A DNA stretch of 45,080 bases from Isotricha intestinalis (GCA_023807065.1 JAJJLU010003619.1:1-45080), one strand, 5' to 3'. Shown: positions 30,106 through 40,624, counted from the first letter of the stretch. Numbers and translations are program-made. The notes: a model not told the origin generated them from the letters alone.

Positions 30106-31857
30106 TTAACTTTCTTCATTATTTCCTTTTTTTATTATATTATCAAAAAATGTTACATTAGAATTAATATCATTAACAAAACTTTCCATTAATTTTTGTT
30201 GATTATTATAATATTCATTAAAAGAATTTAAATTATTTTTACAAATTAAATTTTTAATCATTTTAAACTGATTAATAAGTCTATTGTTATAATAACCATA
30301 AGTTAACTTTAAATGATAAACATTTTCAGTTTCTTTAGTTAACATTTTAGAAAAAGCATATTCTTTATTTTTTTTCAATTCATTTAAATCTTCATTTCCA
30401 TCAAATTTTATTTCCCATTTTGTAATATCACCTTTATCAAATAAACTTTGTTTTTTCAATTGTAATTTTTCTTCAGCTTTAATATAATTAATTTTCTGAT
30501 TTTCAACTTTAGTAAAAAAATCTTTAATAGAAGTAAATTCCCTTCTATAAAATTTAAAAATAGATTTAAACTTATCTAAATAATCACTTTGACTTTTAAT
30601 TAAATCACTCCAAATTGAAAAATGTTTATCAATATTTTTGTAAGCATCACAAATATTTTTATCTAAAGTTAATTCATTTTTAGAAATAACTTCCATAATT
30701 TCAGAAATTTGTTTAAATTGAACACTAATATATTTCATTCTCTCATTTATTTCATCAATTTTTTCAGAAATAGAATTGTAAGATTCAATCATAAATTCAG
30801 AAGCATATTTAATTTTAATAACATAATTATCACTTTCTTGATTAACAATAGAGTTTTCTTTCCCAGTAAGAGATTTAAAATTAAGCAAATTATTAGGTTT
30901 TTTCATTTTATCATAAATATTTTTTTTAGTATTAAATTCACTTTCTTTTTCAATTGAAACAAAATCATAAATTATTTGAGAACTTTTTAATAAAGGATCA
31001 CTTAAAATATAATCTAAAAAATTTTTCATATCATCAATTCTTTTATTAACTAAATCTTCACTAAATCTATCTCCAATATTTTGTTTTGATAATCTAGGAA
31101 TAATATTACCTGGAAATAAATGAGTTAATATTTGTTGTAACCAATCAAAATCTGAAAATCTTCTTCTTACTGTTGTATTTAATTCACTTATTTTTACTTG
31201 ATATGTTGTGTATGATTTTGAAAATATTGATGATGCTTCTACTTTAACTGGTGAATCTATTGTTAATGTTGGATTTTCTATTGATGATAATGGAGTTGTC
31301 TCTATTTTTTCACATGAAAATGATGAACTTAATGGAGTGTCTTTTCCCATACTTTTAGATATTAATTTTTGAAGTTTTTCTTCTGGTTTTTCTTCTTCTT
31401 TCTTTTCTTCTTCTTTCTTTTCTTCCTCTTTCTTTTCTTCCTCTTTCTTTTCTTCTTCTTTCTTTTCTTCTTCTTTCTTTTCTTCTTCTTTCTTTTCTTC
31501 TTCTTTCTTTTCTTCTTCTTTTTTATTTAATTCTTCTTCTTTTTTCTCATTTTCTTCAAGTTGGTTAAGTCCTTTCATTAAATTTCCATATACATCATTC
31601 TGTTCTTTCGGATTTTCTTCTTTTTTTTCTTCTGGTATTTTCCCTGTTTTTTCCTTTACAAATTCATCAACAAACTATAATTAATATATTATATTTATTA
31701 CCATTTTAATCTCTTCTAAACTCCATTGAGAAATATCTGTTCCATTTTCTCCTTTTAGTTTAACCATAAAATCCATAAATTCTTGTCCGTTTAAACCTTT
31801 TTCTAAAATATTTTCTCTCAAATAGATTTGCTTTTGTTCTGTAAGATCTTCAGTCAT
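30106..31857 (-). CDS. PX-BAR sorting nexin with one 27-nt intron
   Basis: Spliced from exon 1 (31702-31857) and exon 2 (30106-31674) into 574 residues. Exon 1 begins at ATG 31857 (MTEDLTEQKQIYLREN), and splicing keeps the frame into exon 2 (FVDEFVKEKTGK). An N-terminal helical module (1 to about 65) is followed by a KKEEE repeat tract. A PX domain lies at about 190-310: YQVKI, the phosphoinositide-binding VRRRFSDFDWL, then IIPRLSKQN and the helix FLDYILSDPLLKSS. About 330-570 is a BAR-like three-helix region (KIKYASEFMIESYNSISEK onwards). SNX-BAR proteins bind PI3P and curve endosomal membranes, often with retromer. The family is firm; the exact orthologue is not resolved. Confidence 0.88.
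31390..31524 (-). repeat. 15-bp repeats encoding KKEEE, nine copies
   Basis: Nine tandem 15-base units in the sorting nexin gene encode KKEEE each, with only AAA/AAG and GAA/GAG variation. The tract is a single charged helix or flexible spacer between the N-terminal module and the PX domain. It is a likely length-polymorphic site. Confidence 0.9.
31675..31701 (-). other. 27-nt intron in the sorting nexin gene
   Basis: Starts GTAAT and ends TTATAG on the minus strand, phase 0. Removing it joins two open frames that each continue the coding pattern. Without it, exon 1 would meet an in-frame TAA. Confidence 0.85.
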
Positions 31858-32108
31858 TTTTTATAATTTAAATCATTGAAAAATAATCATTTATTAAAAA
31901 CACAATGAAATATTATGTCAATTAAATTAATTGTTTTATTACATTTAGATATTTAATAACATAAATAAAAATTATTTAAAACTTTATTTGTTTCAAATAA
32001 AATTTGCAAAAATATAAAAAACAAAATATTAATAATTACAAATCCCAATTATAAACTTTTTGTTTTTTATTTATTTATAATACATACGATTAATAATTTA
32101 TTATTTGA

Positions 32109-33074
32109 TTAATTTAATCTTTCATTTAATTGCTTTTGTTTTTCTAAACTAATAACACTCATTATTTCGATTTTATTTTTAATATTTTTCCCAATTTTAA
32201 TATATTTTTTATCTTCACCTTCATTTTTAATAAAGGGACTAATAAATAATTTTTCCTTTTCTTTATACCCAGTATTAATAATAGCTCCTTCATTTAAAGC
32301 ATTAATTAAATTTTGTTGAAGAGAAAAATTAGGATTAATATTATTAACAAAATCACTTTTTATAAAATTACTTAAATTACATAAATAATAATTTTTATAA
32401 TAACATTCATCTTTAATACCATAAAAATTAATAAATTCTTTTAAATATTTAAAACTATTTTTAGAATCAATTGTTATTTGTTCTCTTAATTTTAATAACT
32501 CTTCATTAAATTTCATAAATCTATTATATTCACTATGATTTGCGAATTTGTTTTTATAAGTTAAAGGTAAATTCGGAAAAATTGGTATTTTATTTATTTC
32601 TTTTCTATTTATTAAAGCTGCGATTGGATTTTTATTTTTAACAAACATTAAAGTAATATTATTTTTATTTTCTGTGAAGAATTTAAATGAATTTGTATCA
32701 TTTAATTTATTTGAAAATGATAATTTAGTTTTTGAGAGAAGATTTTTTTTTATTTTTATTAATTTTTTTTTTTCAAATGTTTCAAAAACTTTTTTAATTT
32801 GGTTTTCATTGCTCTTTAATTCATTTAAATTAAATGTTCTATTTGAAGAATCTGTTCTTGGATCTAGATAATTAGTAACAATAAAAGATTGTTGAACACT
32901 TGATTTTATTGAATTATCTATTAATTTCTTTTTTCTATTTATAGTCTGTTTAAAAATATAATTTTTTATTGAAGGTAAAGGTCTAAAATTATAGTGTGAA
33001 TTTAATTTGGGTAATTTTTTTTTTAAATATTCATTTTCAAATATATTTCCAGTGCTTAAAGATCTAACTTTCAT
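32109..33074 (-). CDS. Basic protein of unknown function
   Basis: A 321-residue, strongly basic protein with an Asn/Lys/Ser-rich N-terminal half (probably disordered) and a better-structured segment at about 170-290 (FPNLPLTYKNKFANHSEYNRF, then FKYLKEFINFYG). No transmembrane segment, signal peptide or known motif. It may be a ciliate- or lineage-restricted cytoskeletal protein, but this is a guess. It lies just downstream of the coiled-coil gene at 33181 on the same strand, 106 bases apart. Confidence 0.65.
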   Translation of the reverse strand: MKVRSLSTGNIFENEYLKKKLPKLNSHYNFRPLPSIKNYIFKQTINRKKKLIDNSIKSSVQQSFIVTNYLDPRTDSSNRTFNLNELKSNENQIKKVFETFEKKKLIKIKKNLLSKTKLSFSNKLNDTNSFKFFTENKNNITLMFVKNKNPIAALINRKEINKIPIFPNLPLTYKNKFANHSEYNRFMKFNEELLKLREQITIDSKNSFKYLKEFINFYGIKDECYYKNYYLCNLSNFIKSDFVNNINPNFSLQQNLINALNEGAIINTGYKEKEKLFISPFIKNEGEDKKYIKIGKNIKNKIEIMSVISLEKQKQLNERLN

Positions 33075-33180
33075 TTTTTTATAAATAAAATTATAATTAT
33101 AGTGAAAAAAGAAAATTTATAATAATAATATAAAATTTTCCAAAAAACATAATATATATAATTTAACAAAAAATATATTT

Positions 33181-34923
33181 TTAAACATTACTATCATTAT
33201 CAATATTTTCTTTTTCTTCTTCATGATTTTCATTTTCTTCTTCTTGATATTCATTTTCTTCTTCATGATTTTCTTTTTCTTCTTCAATATGTTCATTGTC
33301 TTCTTCATTATTATTTTCATTTTCTTCTTCATTATTTTCATCATTATTATTTAATAAATTTTCTTTTAATGCTTTTTGTTCTTCATTTTCATCTTCTTCA
33401 TTTTTTCCTTCTTCTTCTTCGTTATTATTTTCTTCTTCTTTTAATATTAATTCTCCTTTATCAATTCTTTCTTGCATTTCAAAAATATAATTTTTTAACT
33501 TTTCATTTTCCTTTTCTTTTATATTATAAATATCTTTAACATCTTTTATATTTTTTCTTTCTATTTTTATTTTCTCATTCAACTTTTTAATTTCTTGTTT
33601 TTGTTTAATTAATTCTATATTTATTAATTTTGCATCTTCATTTAATTTATTCATTTGTTTTGTAGAATTACTAATCTTTAAATTGTTATTTTTAAATATT
33701 TGTCTTTTTATTTCAATAGTATCTTTATATTCATTTTGAATATTTTTTTTTTCATTTTCTAAATTATCAAATTTTAAAGAATAATTGTTTAAACAATGTT
33801 CAGGAACTAATTTAGAAATAATATCAAATTCTTTATCTCTAAATAAAGATTTAACTTTATTATTTTTTGATCTTTCTGTAAAAAAGCTTTTAATAGGTTT
33901 ATTTTTTATAAATATTTTATAATTATTATTTTCATTTTTAATTTCATTCCATAAAGGATTTAAAGTAACTTTTAATTCTTCTTTTTCTCTTCTTTCTTCA
34001 GCTTCTAAAGATAATTTAAATTTTCTTCTTATTGGATTTAAAAAAGAATTTTCTCTTTTAGGAATATATTTATTTTCTTCACTTAAAATATTTTTATTTT
34101 TATATGAATTTACTTTTATTTCATTTGATTCTTCATCATAATAACTTATTGTATTATTATTTAATACTGATTGAGATAAAGATTGATTTAATATTATTTT
34201 CTTTTTCTCAAAATCTAAATCATTTCTTAATAAATTATATTCATATTCCATTTGTTTTAATTTTTTTTTACATTTTTGATGAACTTTTATTTCTTCTTTC
34301 ATATTTTTTATTTCTTTTTCTATTTTTTCATTTTTATCATTTATTAATAATAAATCATTTAATAAATTATATTTTGTTTCTTCATTATTTCTTTCTAATA
34401 TTTTTTCAAAAAAATGTTTTTCTCTTTCTAATTGAGGAATTAAATGTATTAAATTTTTTATTTCTTCTTCATGTAAATTTATTCTTAATTTTATTTTTTC
34501 ACTTTTATCTTCATAATCTTCATCTTTTATTCTTTTAAATCTTACTGATTTTATTTGATTTGAAACTTCTTCTTTTATTAAAATTAATTTATTAAATAAA
34601 TTTTTATTTTCATTTGTTATTTTTTTATATTCATTTTCTTTATTTTCTAATTCTAAATTTATTTGCTTTAATTCGTTTATAGTTTGTTCTTTTTCTTGTT
34701 TAATTAATTCATTATTTTTTTCTAATTTTTCATTTAAATCATCATTTTGCTTTTTTAAAGTATTTAATCTTTTTAATTTCTTTAATTTTGGTTTTGGAAT
34801 ATTTTGTATGTTTAAATCTGGATTTTTTAATTTTACACTTTTTCCTCCTTTTTCTCCTGTATTTGTTAATTTATTTTTTAAAACTTTAAGATTATTCTTA
34901 TTTGACTGTGTTTTTGAAGACAT
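33181..34923 (-). CDS. Coiled-coil protein with acidic repetitive tail
   Basis: 580 residues. A basic N-terminus (about 1-50) is followed by coiled coil from 50 to about 240 and again from 370 to 490, with a less helical middle. The last 70 residues are a Glu/Asn/His low-complexity tract made of variants of NHEEE and NEEEN. It is probably a cytoskeletal or ciliary scaffold; no specific family is recognised. The frame is intact. It is divergent from NAA50 (224-base gap). Confidence 0.7.
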   Translation of the reverse strand: MSSKTQSNKNNLKVLKNKLTNTGEKGGKSVKLKNPDLNIQNIPKPKLKKLKRLNTLKKQNDDLNEKLEKNNELIKQEKEQTINELKQINLELENKENEYKKITNENKNLFNKLILIKEEVSNQIKSVRFKRIKDEDYEDKSEKIKLRINLHEEEIKNLIHLIPQLEREKHFFEKILERNNEETKYNLLNDLLLINDKNEKIEKEIKNMKEEIKVHQKCKKKLKQMEYEYNLLRNDLDFEKKKIILNQSLSQSVLNNNTISYYDEESNEIKVNSYKNKNILSEENKYIPKRENSFLNPIRRKFKLSLEAEERREKEELKVTLNPLWNEIKNENNNYKIFIKNKPIKSFFTERSKNNKVKSLFRDKEFDIISKLVPEHCLNNYSLKFDNLENEKKNIQNEYKDTIEIKRQIFKNNNLKISNSTKQMNKLNEDAKLINIELIKQKQEIKKLNEKIKIERKNIKDVKDIYNIKEKENEKLKNYIFEMQERIDKGELILKEEENNNEEEEGKNEEDENEEQKALKENLLNNNDENNEEENENNNEEDNEHIEEEKENHEEENEYQEEENENHEEEKENIDNDSNV

Positions 34924-35147
34924 TTTTTTTAATTTATTTTCAATAAAAGATTTTACTTGAATTTTTTTTTATTTAATTTACAAATATAAATTATTAATTA
35001 AAAAATAATTTTTATCTTTATAAGAGAATTATATCTTAATAAAAAATATAAAAATTTGACATTCATAAAATTATTTTTTGTACCTTAAATTAAAAAAATA
35101 TATTATATTAAATCAAAAACAATAATTTTTATTTATTTCTTAAAAAA

Positions 35148-35645
35148 ATGAGTACAGAAGAGATAAAAAAAGAAGAATCGATGGAAATAAAAGTAGAATT
35201 TGGAGATATAAATAAAAATAATTATAATCAATTAAAGCAATTAAACAATTTATCTCTCCCAGTAAGATATCAATATGGTTTTTATTACAGAATAATAAAT
35301 CATTTAAGATATGGAAGATTTGCATATTATAATGATATTATAGTTGGAGCAATAACTTGGAAATATGATAAATTTGGAAATGAAAGAAATATTTATATTA
35401 TGACTATTAATGTTTTAGAAAGTTATAAAAGACATAAAATTGGAAGTCAATTGCTTCAAGAACTTATTAGATTACATAAAAATATGAAAGAAATTTCCTA
35501 TATTAATTTGCATGTTCAAATTTGTAATGATATTGCTAAAAAGTTTTATGAAAAAAATGGTTTTGAAGTTGTTAAAACTCTTGAAAATTATTATACTGAT
35601 ATTGAACCTAAAGCTGCTTATTATTTAAGGTTTAAATTACATTAA
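35148..35645 (+). CDS. NAA50: N-alpha-acetyltransferase 50 (NAA50/San), GNAT fold
   Basis: 165 residues matching NAA50 across its length: LPVRYQYGFYYRIINH (substrate loop with the L-P-V-x-Y motif), FAYYNDIIVGAITW, RNIYIMTINVL with the conserved catalytic-region Tyr, the acetyl-CoA loop YKRHKIGSQLL (R-x-x-I-G-x), YINLHVQICNDIAKKFYEKNGF with the conserved His, and KTLENYYTDIEPKAAYYL. NAA50 acetylates Met-starting N-termini, works with the NatA complex on the ribosome and supports sister-chromatid cohesion in animals. The charged N-terminus (residues 1-12) is an extension. Start at the ATG after an A-rich leader. Confidence 0.95.
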   Translation: MSTEEIKKEESMEIKVEFGDINKNNYNQLKQLNNLSLPVRYQYGFYYRIINHLRYGRFAYYNDIIVGAITWKYDKFGNERNIYIMTINVLESYKRHKIGSQLLQELIRLHKNMKEISYINLHVQICNDIAKKFYEKNGFEVVKTLENYYTDIEPKAAYYLRFKLH

Positions 35646-36432
35646 ATATAATTTATTTTTAATGAAAAATTAAAAATGTTTTGTTTTTTTATTATTTTTT
35701 TATTATATATTTATTACATTAATTATGGATGCTTATAAAAAATTATTAAATTAGAATGTCAAATTTATGATATTAATATTATTTTTTTAAATTATCTATT
35801 ACTTAATTGAATAAGAGAATAAGGAAATTATAATGTAAAAAATATAAATTTGATTAATTTTTAATATAGAATAAGAAATATTTATTTATAAAAAAATATT
35901 TTAAGCACTCAAATTCAAAAACAAAAAATAGAAGTAATAAAATAAATATTTGAGATTTCTGTTGTTGAAAAATTAATATAGAAGTAATATATAAGATGAA
36001 ATATAATTTTTTCATGTAATATTAATAAATGCATTATTTATAAAGTAAGTATTAGAATTTTGTTGTATAATAATTTTTTTGATTTAAAATTAATTTTTCA
36101 GTTAAAATAAAAAGAAAATATAGTATCATTTATTTAATTTAATAGTATATTTAGTATATAATTAAGTTTTCTTTTAATCATTTAATATTATTCTTTTCTA
36201 CTATATTTAATCCTTTTTCAAATAAAATATTAAATTAATTAAGTCTCTAAAAAAAAAAAATTGAAATTCAATTTATCTAATCAATATAAAATTTTAAACT
36301 ATTTTTCTTATTCTAGACACGTTGTTATTTCCAAAAATCAATGAAAAAAACAAAAAAATAAATTAAAAACCGACAGAATTAAAATTCAGATATTAAAACA
36401 ATAATTTATAATTTATTAATTTCCAGATCAAT
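35646..36432. other. Long intergenic region, no feature recognised
   Basis: 787 bases between NAA50 and the zinc-finger gene. It holds A/T runs, a 12-A run near 36248 and a few short imperfect repeats containing GAAGTAATA near 35931 and 35981. No coding pattern or RNA gene was recognised. Confidence 0.5.
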
Positions 36433-37084
36433 ATGTTATCAGAAGTTCAATCCAAAAATATAAGAGTAAAATAAATAAAAATTAAAAATAGCCAAAATGT
36501 CAAATTTGTTCAAAAACATTTGTAAATAAATCAGTACTAAAAAAACACATAAATGGAATTCATAAAAATATAGCAGAATATAAATGTAAATATATTGATT
36601 GCGGAAAATGTTTTAAAACAGGATATAGATTATATGTTCATGAACTTTCTCATCAAGGAATAAAACCTTATAAATGTAATATTTGTAAAAAAAGGTTTAC
36701 TGAAAAAGGAACTTTAAAAGTCCATTTTAAATCTCATTTAAAAAGAAATAAATTTAAATGTGATATTTCTAACTTTGAAATTAGAAATGAGAATAATGTC
36801 AAAGAATATTTTGAAAATAATTATAAGAAGTTAAAGTATATATTTTATTAATTAGTTTTTTTAGATTTTTTAAATGTCACTATTGTGATTTGGATTTTGA
36901 ATTAAAAAATGATTATCAAATTCATTTAAAGAAACATAATGATAAAATGTTAAATGTAATTAATTATGAATCAATTGAAACAAGTTCAAATGATTTTTCT
37001 AATAAAACTAAAAATGAAAATATGTATGATAGTTCAAAATTAATTCCTATAACTGTAATATGTTTTGGATTATATGTTTATTAA
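36433..37084 (+). CDS. C2H2 zinc-finger protein, three exons
   Basis: Exons 36433-36465, 36492-36835 and 36865-37084 splice to 198 residues. Exon 1 encodes only MLSEVQSKNIR. Fingers in order: CQICSKTFVNKSVLKKHINGIH; CKYIDCGKCFKTGYRLYVHELSH; CNICKKRFTEKGTLKVHFKSH; then a partly degenerate one (CDISNFEI without a proper second Cys and His pair); and, after intron 2, CHYCDLDFELKNDYQIHLKKH. The classical linker HQGIKPYKC joins fingers 2 and 3. This is a DNA-binding transcription-factor-type protein, TFIIIA-like in finger style. The tail after finger 5 is Asn/Ser-rich. The splice structure is inferred from frames and finger continuity. Confidence 0.8.
36466..36491 (+). other. 26-nt intron 1 of the zinc-finger gene
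   Basis: Begins GTAAAATAA and ends AAATAG, phase 0. It contains in-frame TAA and TAG codons, and removing it joins the short first exon to the first finger. Confidence 0.75.
36836..36864 (+). other. 29-nt intron 2 of the zinc-finger gene
   Basis: Begins GTATAT and ends TTTTAG, phase 2. Splicing restores the frame from KKLK into FFKCHYC, creating the last finger. Confidence 0.8.
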
Positions 37085-37329
37085 AAAATTTGTCTTTTAA
37101 ATATAATGAATTATATCAAATTATTTAAAATAAATAAATTATAATATTTAAAAATTTTTTTTAAAAATAAAAAATAAAAAAATTATTTTTTAATATATAT
37201 GAATAATAAATAAATATAATTATAAATTCTAATTTTAACAAAGGCTAAATAAATGACCCATCTAAAAATTGAAATAAAAAAATAAAAACAAAAAATAAAT
37301 AAAATACAAAAAAAAAGAAAGAAAAAAAA

Positions 37330-38563
37330 ATGAATAGTAAGTATTTAAAAAATTAACTTTCAAAAAAATTTAGAATATCGAATAATAAAAAAACTCGGAG
37401 AAGGAACATTTAGTGAAGTTTTCAAAGCCCAATCTTTAAAAAATGGTGATTTTGTAGCAATAAAATGCATAAAAGCATTATATAACTCAATAGAAGAAGT
37501 AAACAAATTAAGAGAAGTAAGAGCATTAAAAAGACTATCATCATTTTCAAATATAATAAATTTAATAGAAGTATTATACGACGAAGAAACAAAAAGATTA
37601 TCTTTAGTATTTGAATTAATGGAAATGAATTTATACGAAGCAATAAAAGGGAGAAAAAAATTTTTATCAGAGCAAAAAGTAAAAATATGGATTTTCCAAG
37701 TGTTAAAAGCCTTAAATTACATGCATAGAAATGGAATATTTCACAGAGATATAAAGCCAGAAAATATACTTTTAAAAGGATCAACAAATATTAAATTAGC
37801 AGATTTGGGAAGTTGTAAAGGAATATATGGTAAACAACCATTTACAGAATATATATCAACAAGATGGTATAGAGCACCAGAATGTTTATTAACTGACGGT
37901 TATTATAATTATAAAATGGATATTTGGGGTTTAGGTTGTGTTTTTTTTGAAATGTTAACTTTATTTCCTTTATTTCCTGGTGATAATGAAATTGATCAAG
38001 TTAATAAAATACATAATATTTTAGGTTCACCTAATATTGATTTATTTAATAAATTATTATGCCATTCTCAAAGAACTGATATTTCATATATCAAAAAAAA
38101 TGGAATTGGAATTAAAAGATATTTAAGTCATGTTAGTGATGATGCTATTGATGTTATTAGTAAAATGCTTATTTATGATCCTGACAAAAGATATACTGCT
38201 AAAGAATGTTTAACTCATCCTTATTTTAAAGATTTATATGAACAAGAAGAAAGAAAAAAAGGTTTATTAATGTTATCTTTTAATGGTGGTATTAATGATA
38301 GTTTGTCTTATATTAGAAATGATGATTCTTTATTTATAAAAAAAAAAGATACTTATAAGAAAGATAATAATAATATGATTGTTTTACCTAATATTAAAAT
38401 TATTAATTATAATATTGCTGAAGATTCTGAAAATGAAAATTCAAAATCTAATATTAATATGAATCATATTGATAGTTATATTAGATTGCCTAAAATCGGG
38501 AAAATTAAATATGGGAAAGAAAGTGGAAATTGGTTAAATTCAAATGAATTTAAAAATTCTTAA
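37330..38563 (+). CDS. MOK: MOK-type (RCK family) protein kinase
   Basis: Exon 1 is only 7 nt (37330-37336), followed by a 37-nt intron (37337-37373). Exon 2 runs to TAA at 38561-38563. The 398-residue product begins MNKYRIIKKLGEGTFSEVFK. Landmarks: AIK (Lys33), HRDIKPEN (126-133), DLG instead of DFG (146-148), the activation motif T160-E-Y162 and STRWYRAPECLLTDG, all very close to animal MOK (RAGE-1), including GSCKGIYGKQPFTEYIST. RCK kinases (MAK, ICK, MOK) control cilium length and intraflagellar transport. The following sequence continues in another frame (see 38563-38718), so the C-terminus may be longer. Confidence 0.93.
37337..37373 (+). other. 37-nt intron after a 7-nt first exon of MOK
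   Basis: Begins GTAAGT and ends AATTTAG. Splicing joins ATGAATA to AATATCG to give MNKYR, in frame with the kinase. No other start gives the conserved N-terminal strand. Confidence 0.85.
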
Positions 38564-38718
38564 GACATAATTTATCAAATCATAGTATTGAAGGAATTAA
38601 TAATAATAGTCTTAAAACACAATATGCTAAACAATTGAGAAAAAGAATTATTGAAGTTAAAAAACATTATGTTAGTCCTTATTCTAAGAAAAATATAGAA
38701 AATAATATTCATGTGTAA
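38563..38718 (+). other. Probable C-terminal continuation of MOK in a shifted frame
   Basis: Directly after the MOK stop, the -1 frame reads coding-like sequence for about 51 codons (RHNLSNHSIEGINNNSLKTQ, later QLRKRIIEVKKHYVSPYSKK) ending at TAA 38716-38718. The Y-V-S-P-Y element is like the C-terminal tails of RCK kinases. One extra A in the A5 run at 38552-38556 would join the frames, so a sequencing deletion or real frameshift is likely. A 32-nt GT-AG intron (38533-38564) also sets the frame but would create TGA at the junction. A 53-nt alternative (38533-38585) avoids that. Confidence 0.6.
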
Positions 38719-39684
38719 GTTATTTCAAACTTTCATATTTTTTTGATTACCATGAATATATATTTTTTATTTTTTCAATTTGATTAAATATTAAAAAATA
38801 AAATTATTAATTTTGAATTTATATAAATTATTAGATTTTTTTATAATTTAAATTATTATTAAAAAGATTTATTATTGGATTGAATTTTGAAGTCATTAAA
38901 ATACTTACATCTTATCTTTTTTAATATTTCTTTTAAAAAAAATATATTTTTTTATAAATTTTGGTGTCAAACACCTTTAATTCAAAACTTTTTTTTTAAT
39001 ATTATTTGTGATTAGATCTTTAAACAGCAATTATTGTCTTTCAAAATACTAAATCATTAATTATATCTATCAATCTAGGATTAAAAACACATAAAAATTA
39101 GAAGAGTTGGTAGATAATTAATTATATTATTATAATCCCTATGTCTTAAAATCATATTTTCTTAAATTTTTTTTTTGTAGACTTGTATTTATAAATGTGT
39201 AATAAAATGATTATAACTTTTAATCATTAATTGAATATATTCATCATCAAATTTGGATTATATTTAAATTTGAAGATAAAATTTTCATACATATTGATTT
39301 TATCTTTAAATCAAAAGTCTAGCAATAATTTTTCTGAATTAATTTTCAAAAAATTTCAGAAATAATATATTTAAGTTTAATATTAAAGAATTTTGAATAA
39401 TATCTTTTAGAATTTTAAGGACACCTAAGTAGTTCTTTTAAATTTGAAAACTTTATTTTTTTGTGGAACTCCAGAAAGGAGTGAAATTGCTTGTTTTTAC
39501 ATTATATTTATAAAATGAATTAGACAAATTTTCAATACATTTATAAATCTAAAAAATTTATCCTTTTCAATTATCTCTCTCTTCTTTTGAATGTATTTTA
39601 TTAGTTAATCTTTTTTTTATCAGAAAAAATATTATATTTTAATGGCAAAAGTTAAAAATAATATATTTTAAATTAAAAATAAAA
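38719..39684. other. Largest intergenic gap; no gene recognised
   Basis: 966 bases, tail-to-tail between MOK and a minus-strand gene. Two G+C-containing hairpins stand out: GGTGT-CAA-ACACC at 38963-38975 and ACTCC-AGAAA-GGAGT at 39468-39482. A structured RNA cannot be excluded, but no tRNA, snRNA or 5S pattern was recognised. Short protein-like pieces on the minus strand near 39240-39310 are interrupted by stops. Confidence 0.45.
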
Positions 39685-40482
39685 TTATAAATGTATCTTA
39701 ATAAAAGTAAAATTATTTTTTATTCTTGAATAATCACTATTTGTTCTTAAATGGAAATTATTTTTTCTCATTTTATTTAAAATATTTTCTTTTTCAATAA
39801 TTTTAGTATTCCAATAATCAGTTTCTGAAACATTAATCATTTTTTTTCTTATATTTTTATTTTTATAACTAGGAGAAATAATAAAATGATCTGTGTTATT
39901 AAATTTATATAATTTATTGTTTAAACTTCTTAGATATGAATCATTATAATTTATTTTATTTTTTGTCCTATAATCTAATCCAATTTCTTTTTTTATATAT
40001 GATATTTTTTTTTTCAAACTATTTTTTTTTCTTTCTGTTTCATTTATATCAATATGAGAAAATGATTTTGATAAATTTAAACTATCAAAAGAATTATGAA
40101 TATCTTTTATTGTAAAAGATCTCATTAATGTATTTATATTATTAATTCCTTGTTCTTTTGAAATTTTTTTATATGAAAATATTTGATTATATATTTTTTT
40201 GTTTGAATTATTAGATTCATTCCTTGAAAAAGGAAATTTATCTTCTTTTAATTTTGTAGAATTAGTATGATAATCATTAAATAAATTATTCCTAAAATAA
40301 TTTTTTGTTGTTTTATTATTTTTACCTTTTGTTTTTGTGTTTTTAAAATTATTTCTTATTTTTCTTTTTTGTTCATATATTAATTTTATGAAATGTCTAT
40401 CAGGATCAATATCTTTAATTTCATCAAAATTATTTTTTGAATTATTAATTAATCTCCTTAGTTTATTTTTAAAAGTGTCCAT
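39685..40482 (-). CDS. Small basic Asn/Lys/Ser-rich protein, unassigned
   Basis: 265 residues, very basic, Asn/Lys/Ser-rich with few hydrophobic clusters, so probably mostly disordered with short helices (for example RKKNSLKKKISYIKKEIGLDY). No domain recognised. It starts MDTFKNKLRRLINNSK. Frame and codon use look like the neighbours, but being low-complexity the call rests mainly on frame length and the A-rich leader. Confidence 0.6.
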   Translation of the reverse strand: MDTFKNKLRRLINNSKNNFDEIKDIDPDRHFIKLIYEQKRKIRNNFKNTKTKGKNNKTTKNYFRNNLFNDYHTNSTKLKEDKFPFSRNESNNSNKKIYNQIFSYKKISKEQGINNINTLMRSFTIKDIHNSFDSLNLSKSFSHIDINETERKKNSLKKKISYIKKEIGLDYRTKNKINYNDSYLRSLNNKLYKFNNTDHFIISPSYKNKNIRKKMINVSETDYWNTKIIEKENILNKMRKNNFHLRTNSDYSRIKNNFTFIKIHL

Positions 40483-40624
40483 ATAAAAATTTATTTAATA
40501 AAATAAATTATTTTAATTTTTAACGAACTTTTTTGAATTCATTTAATATATTTTAATTTCTAATATTTTGAGGAACTATTTTTAATTTTTGTTTGAAAAT
40601 TACAAATTACCTATAAAATAAAAA

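Noticed and set aside
34104..34538. 144-codon plus-strand frame opposite the coiled-coil gene
   Set aside because: It is the Leu/Phe/Ile-rich mirror of a Lys/Glu/Asn-rich coiled coil on the other strand. The same holds for several other short frames antisense to coding regions.
38551..38563. Programmed ribosomal frameshift at the end of MOK
   Set aside because: No slippery heptamer of the X-XXY-YYZ type and no Euplotes-like AAA-TAA context; an indel in the A run or a short intron is simpler.
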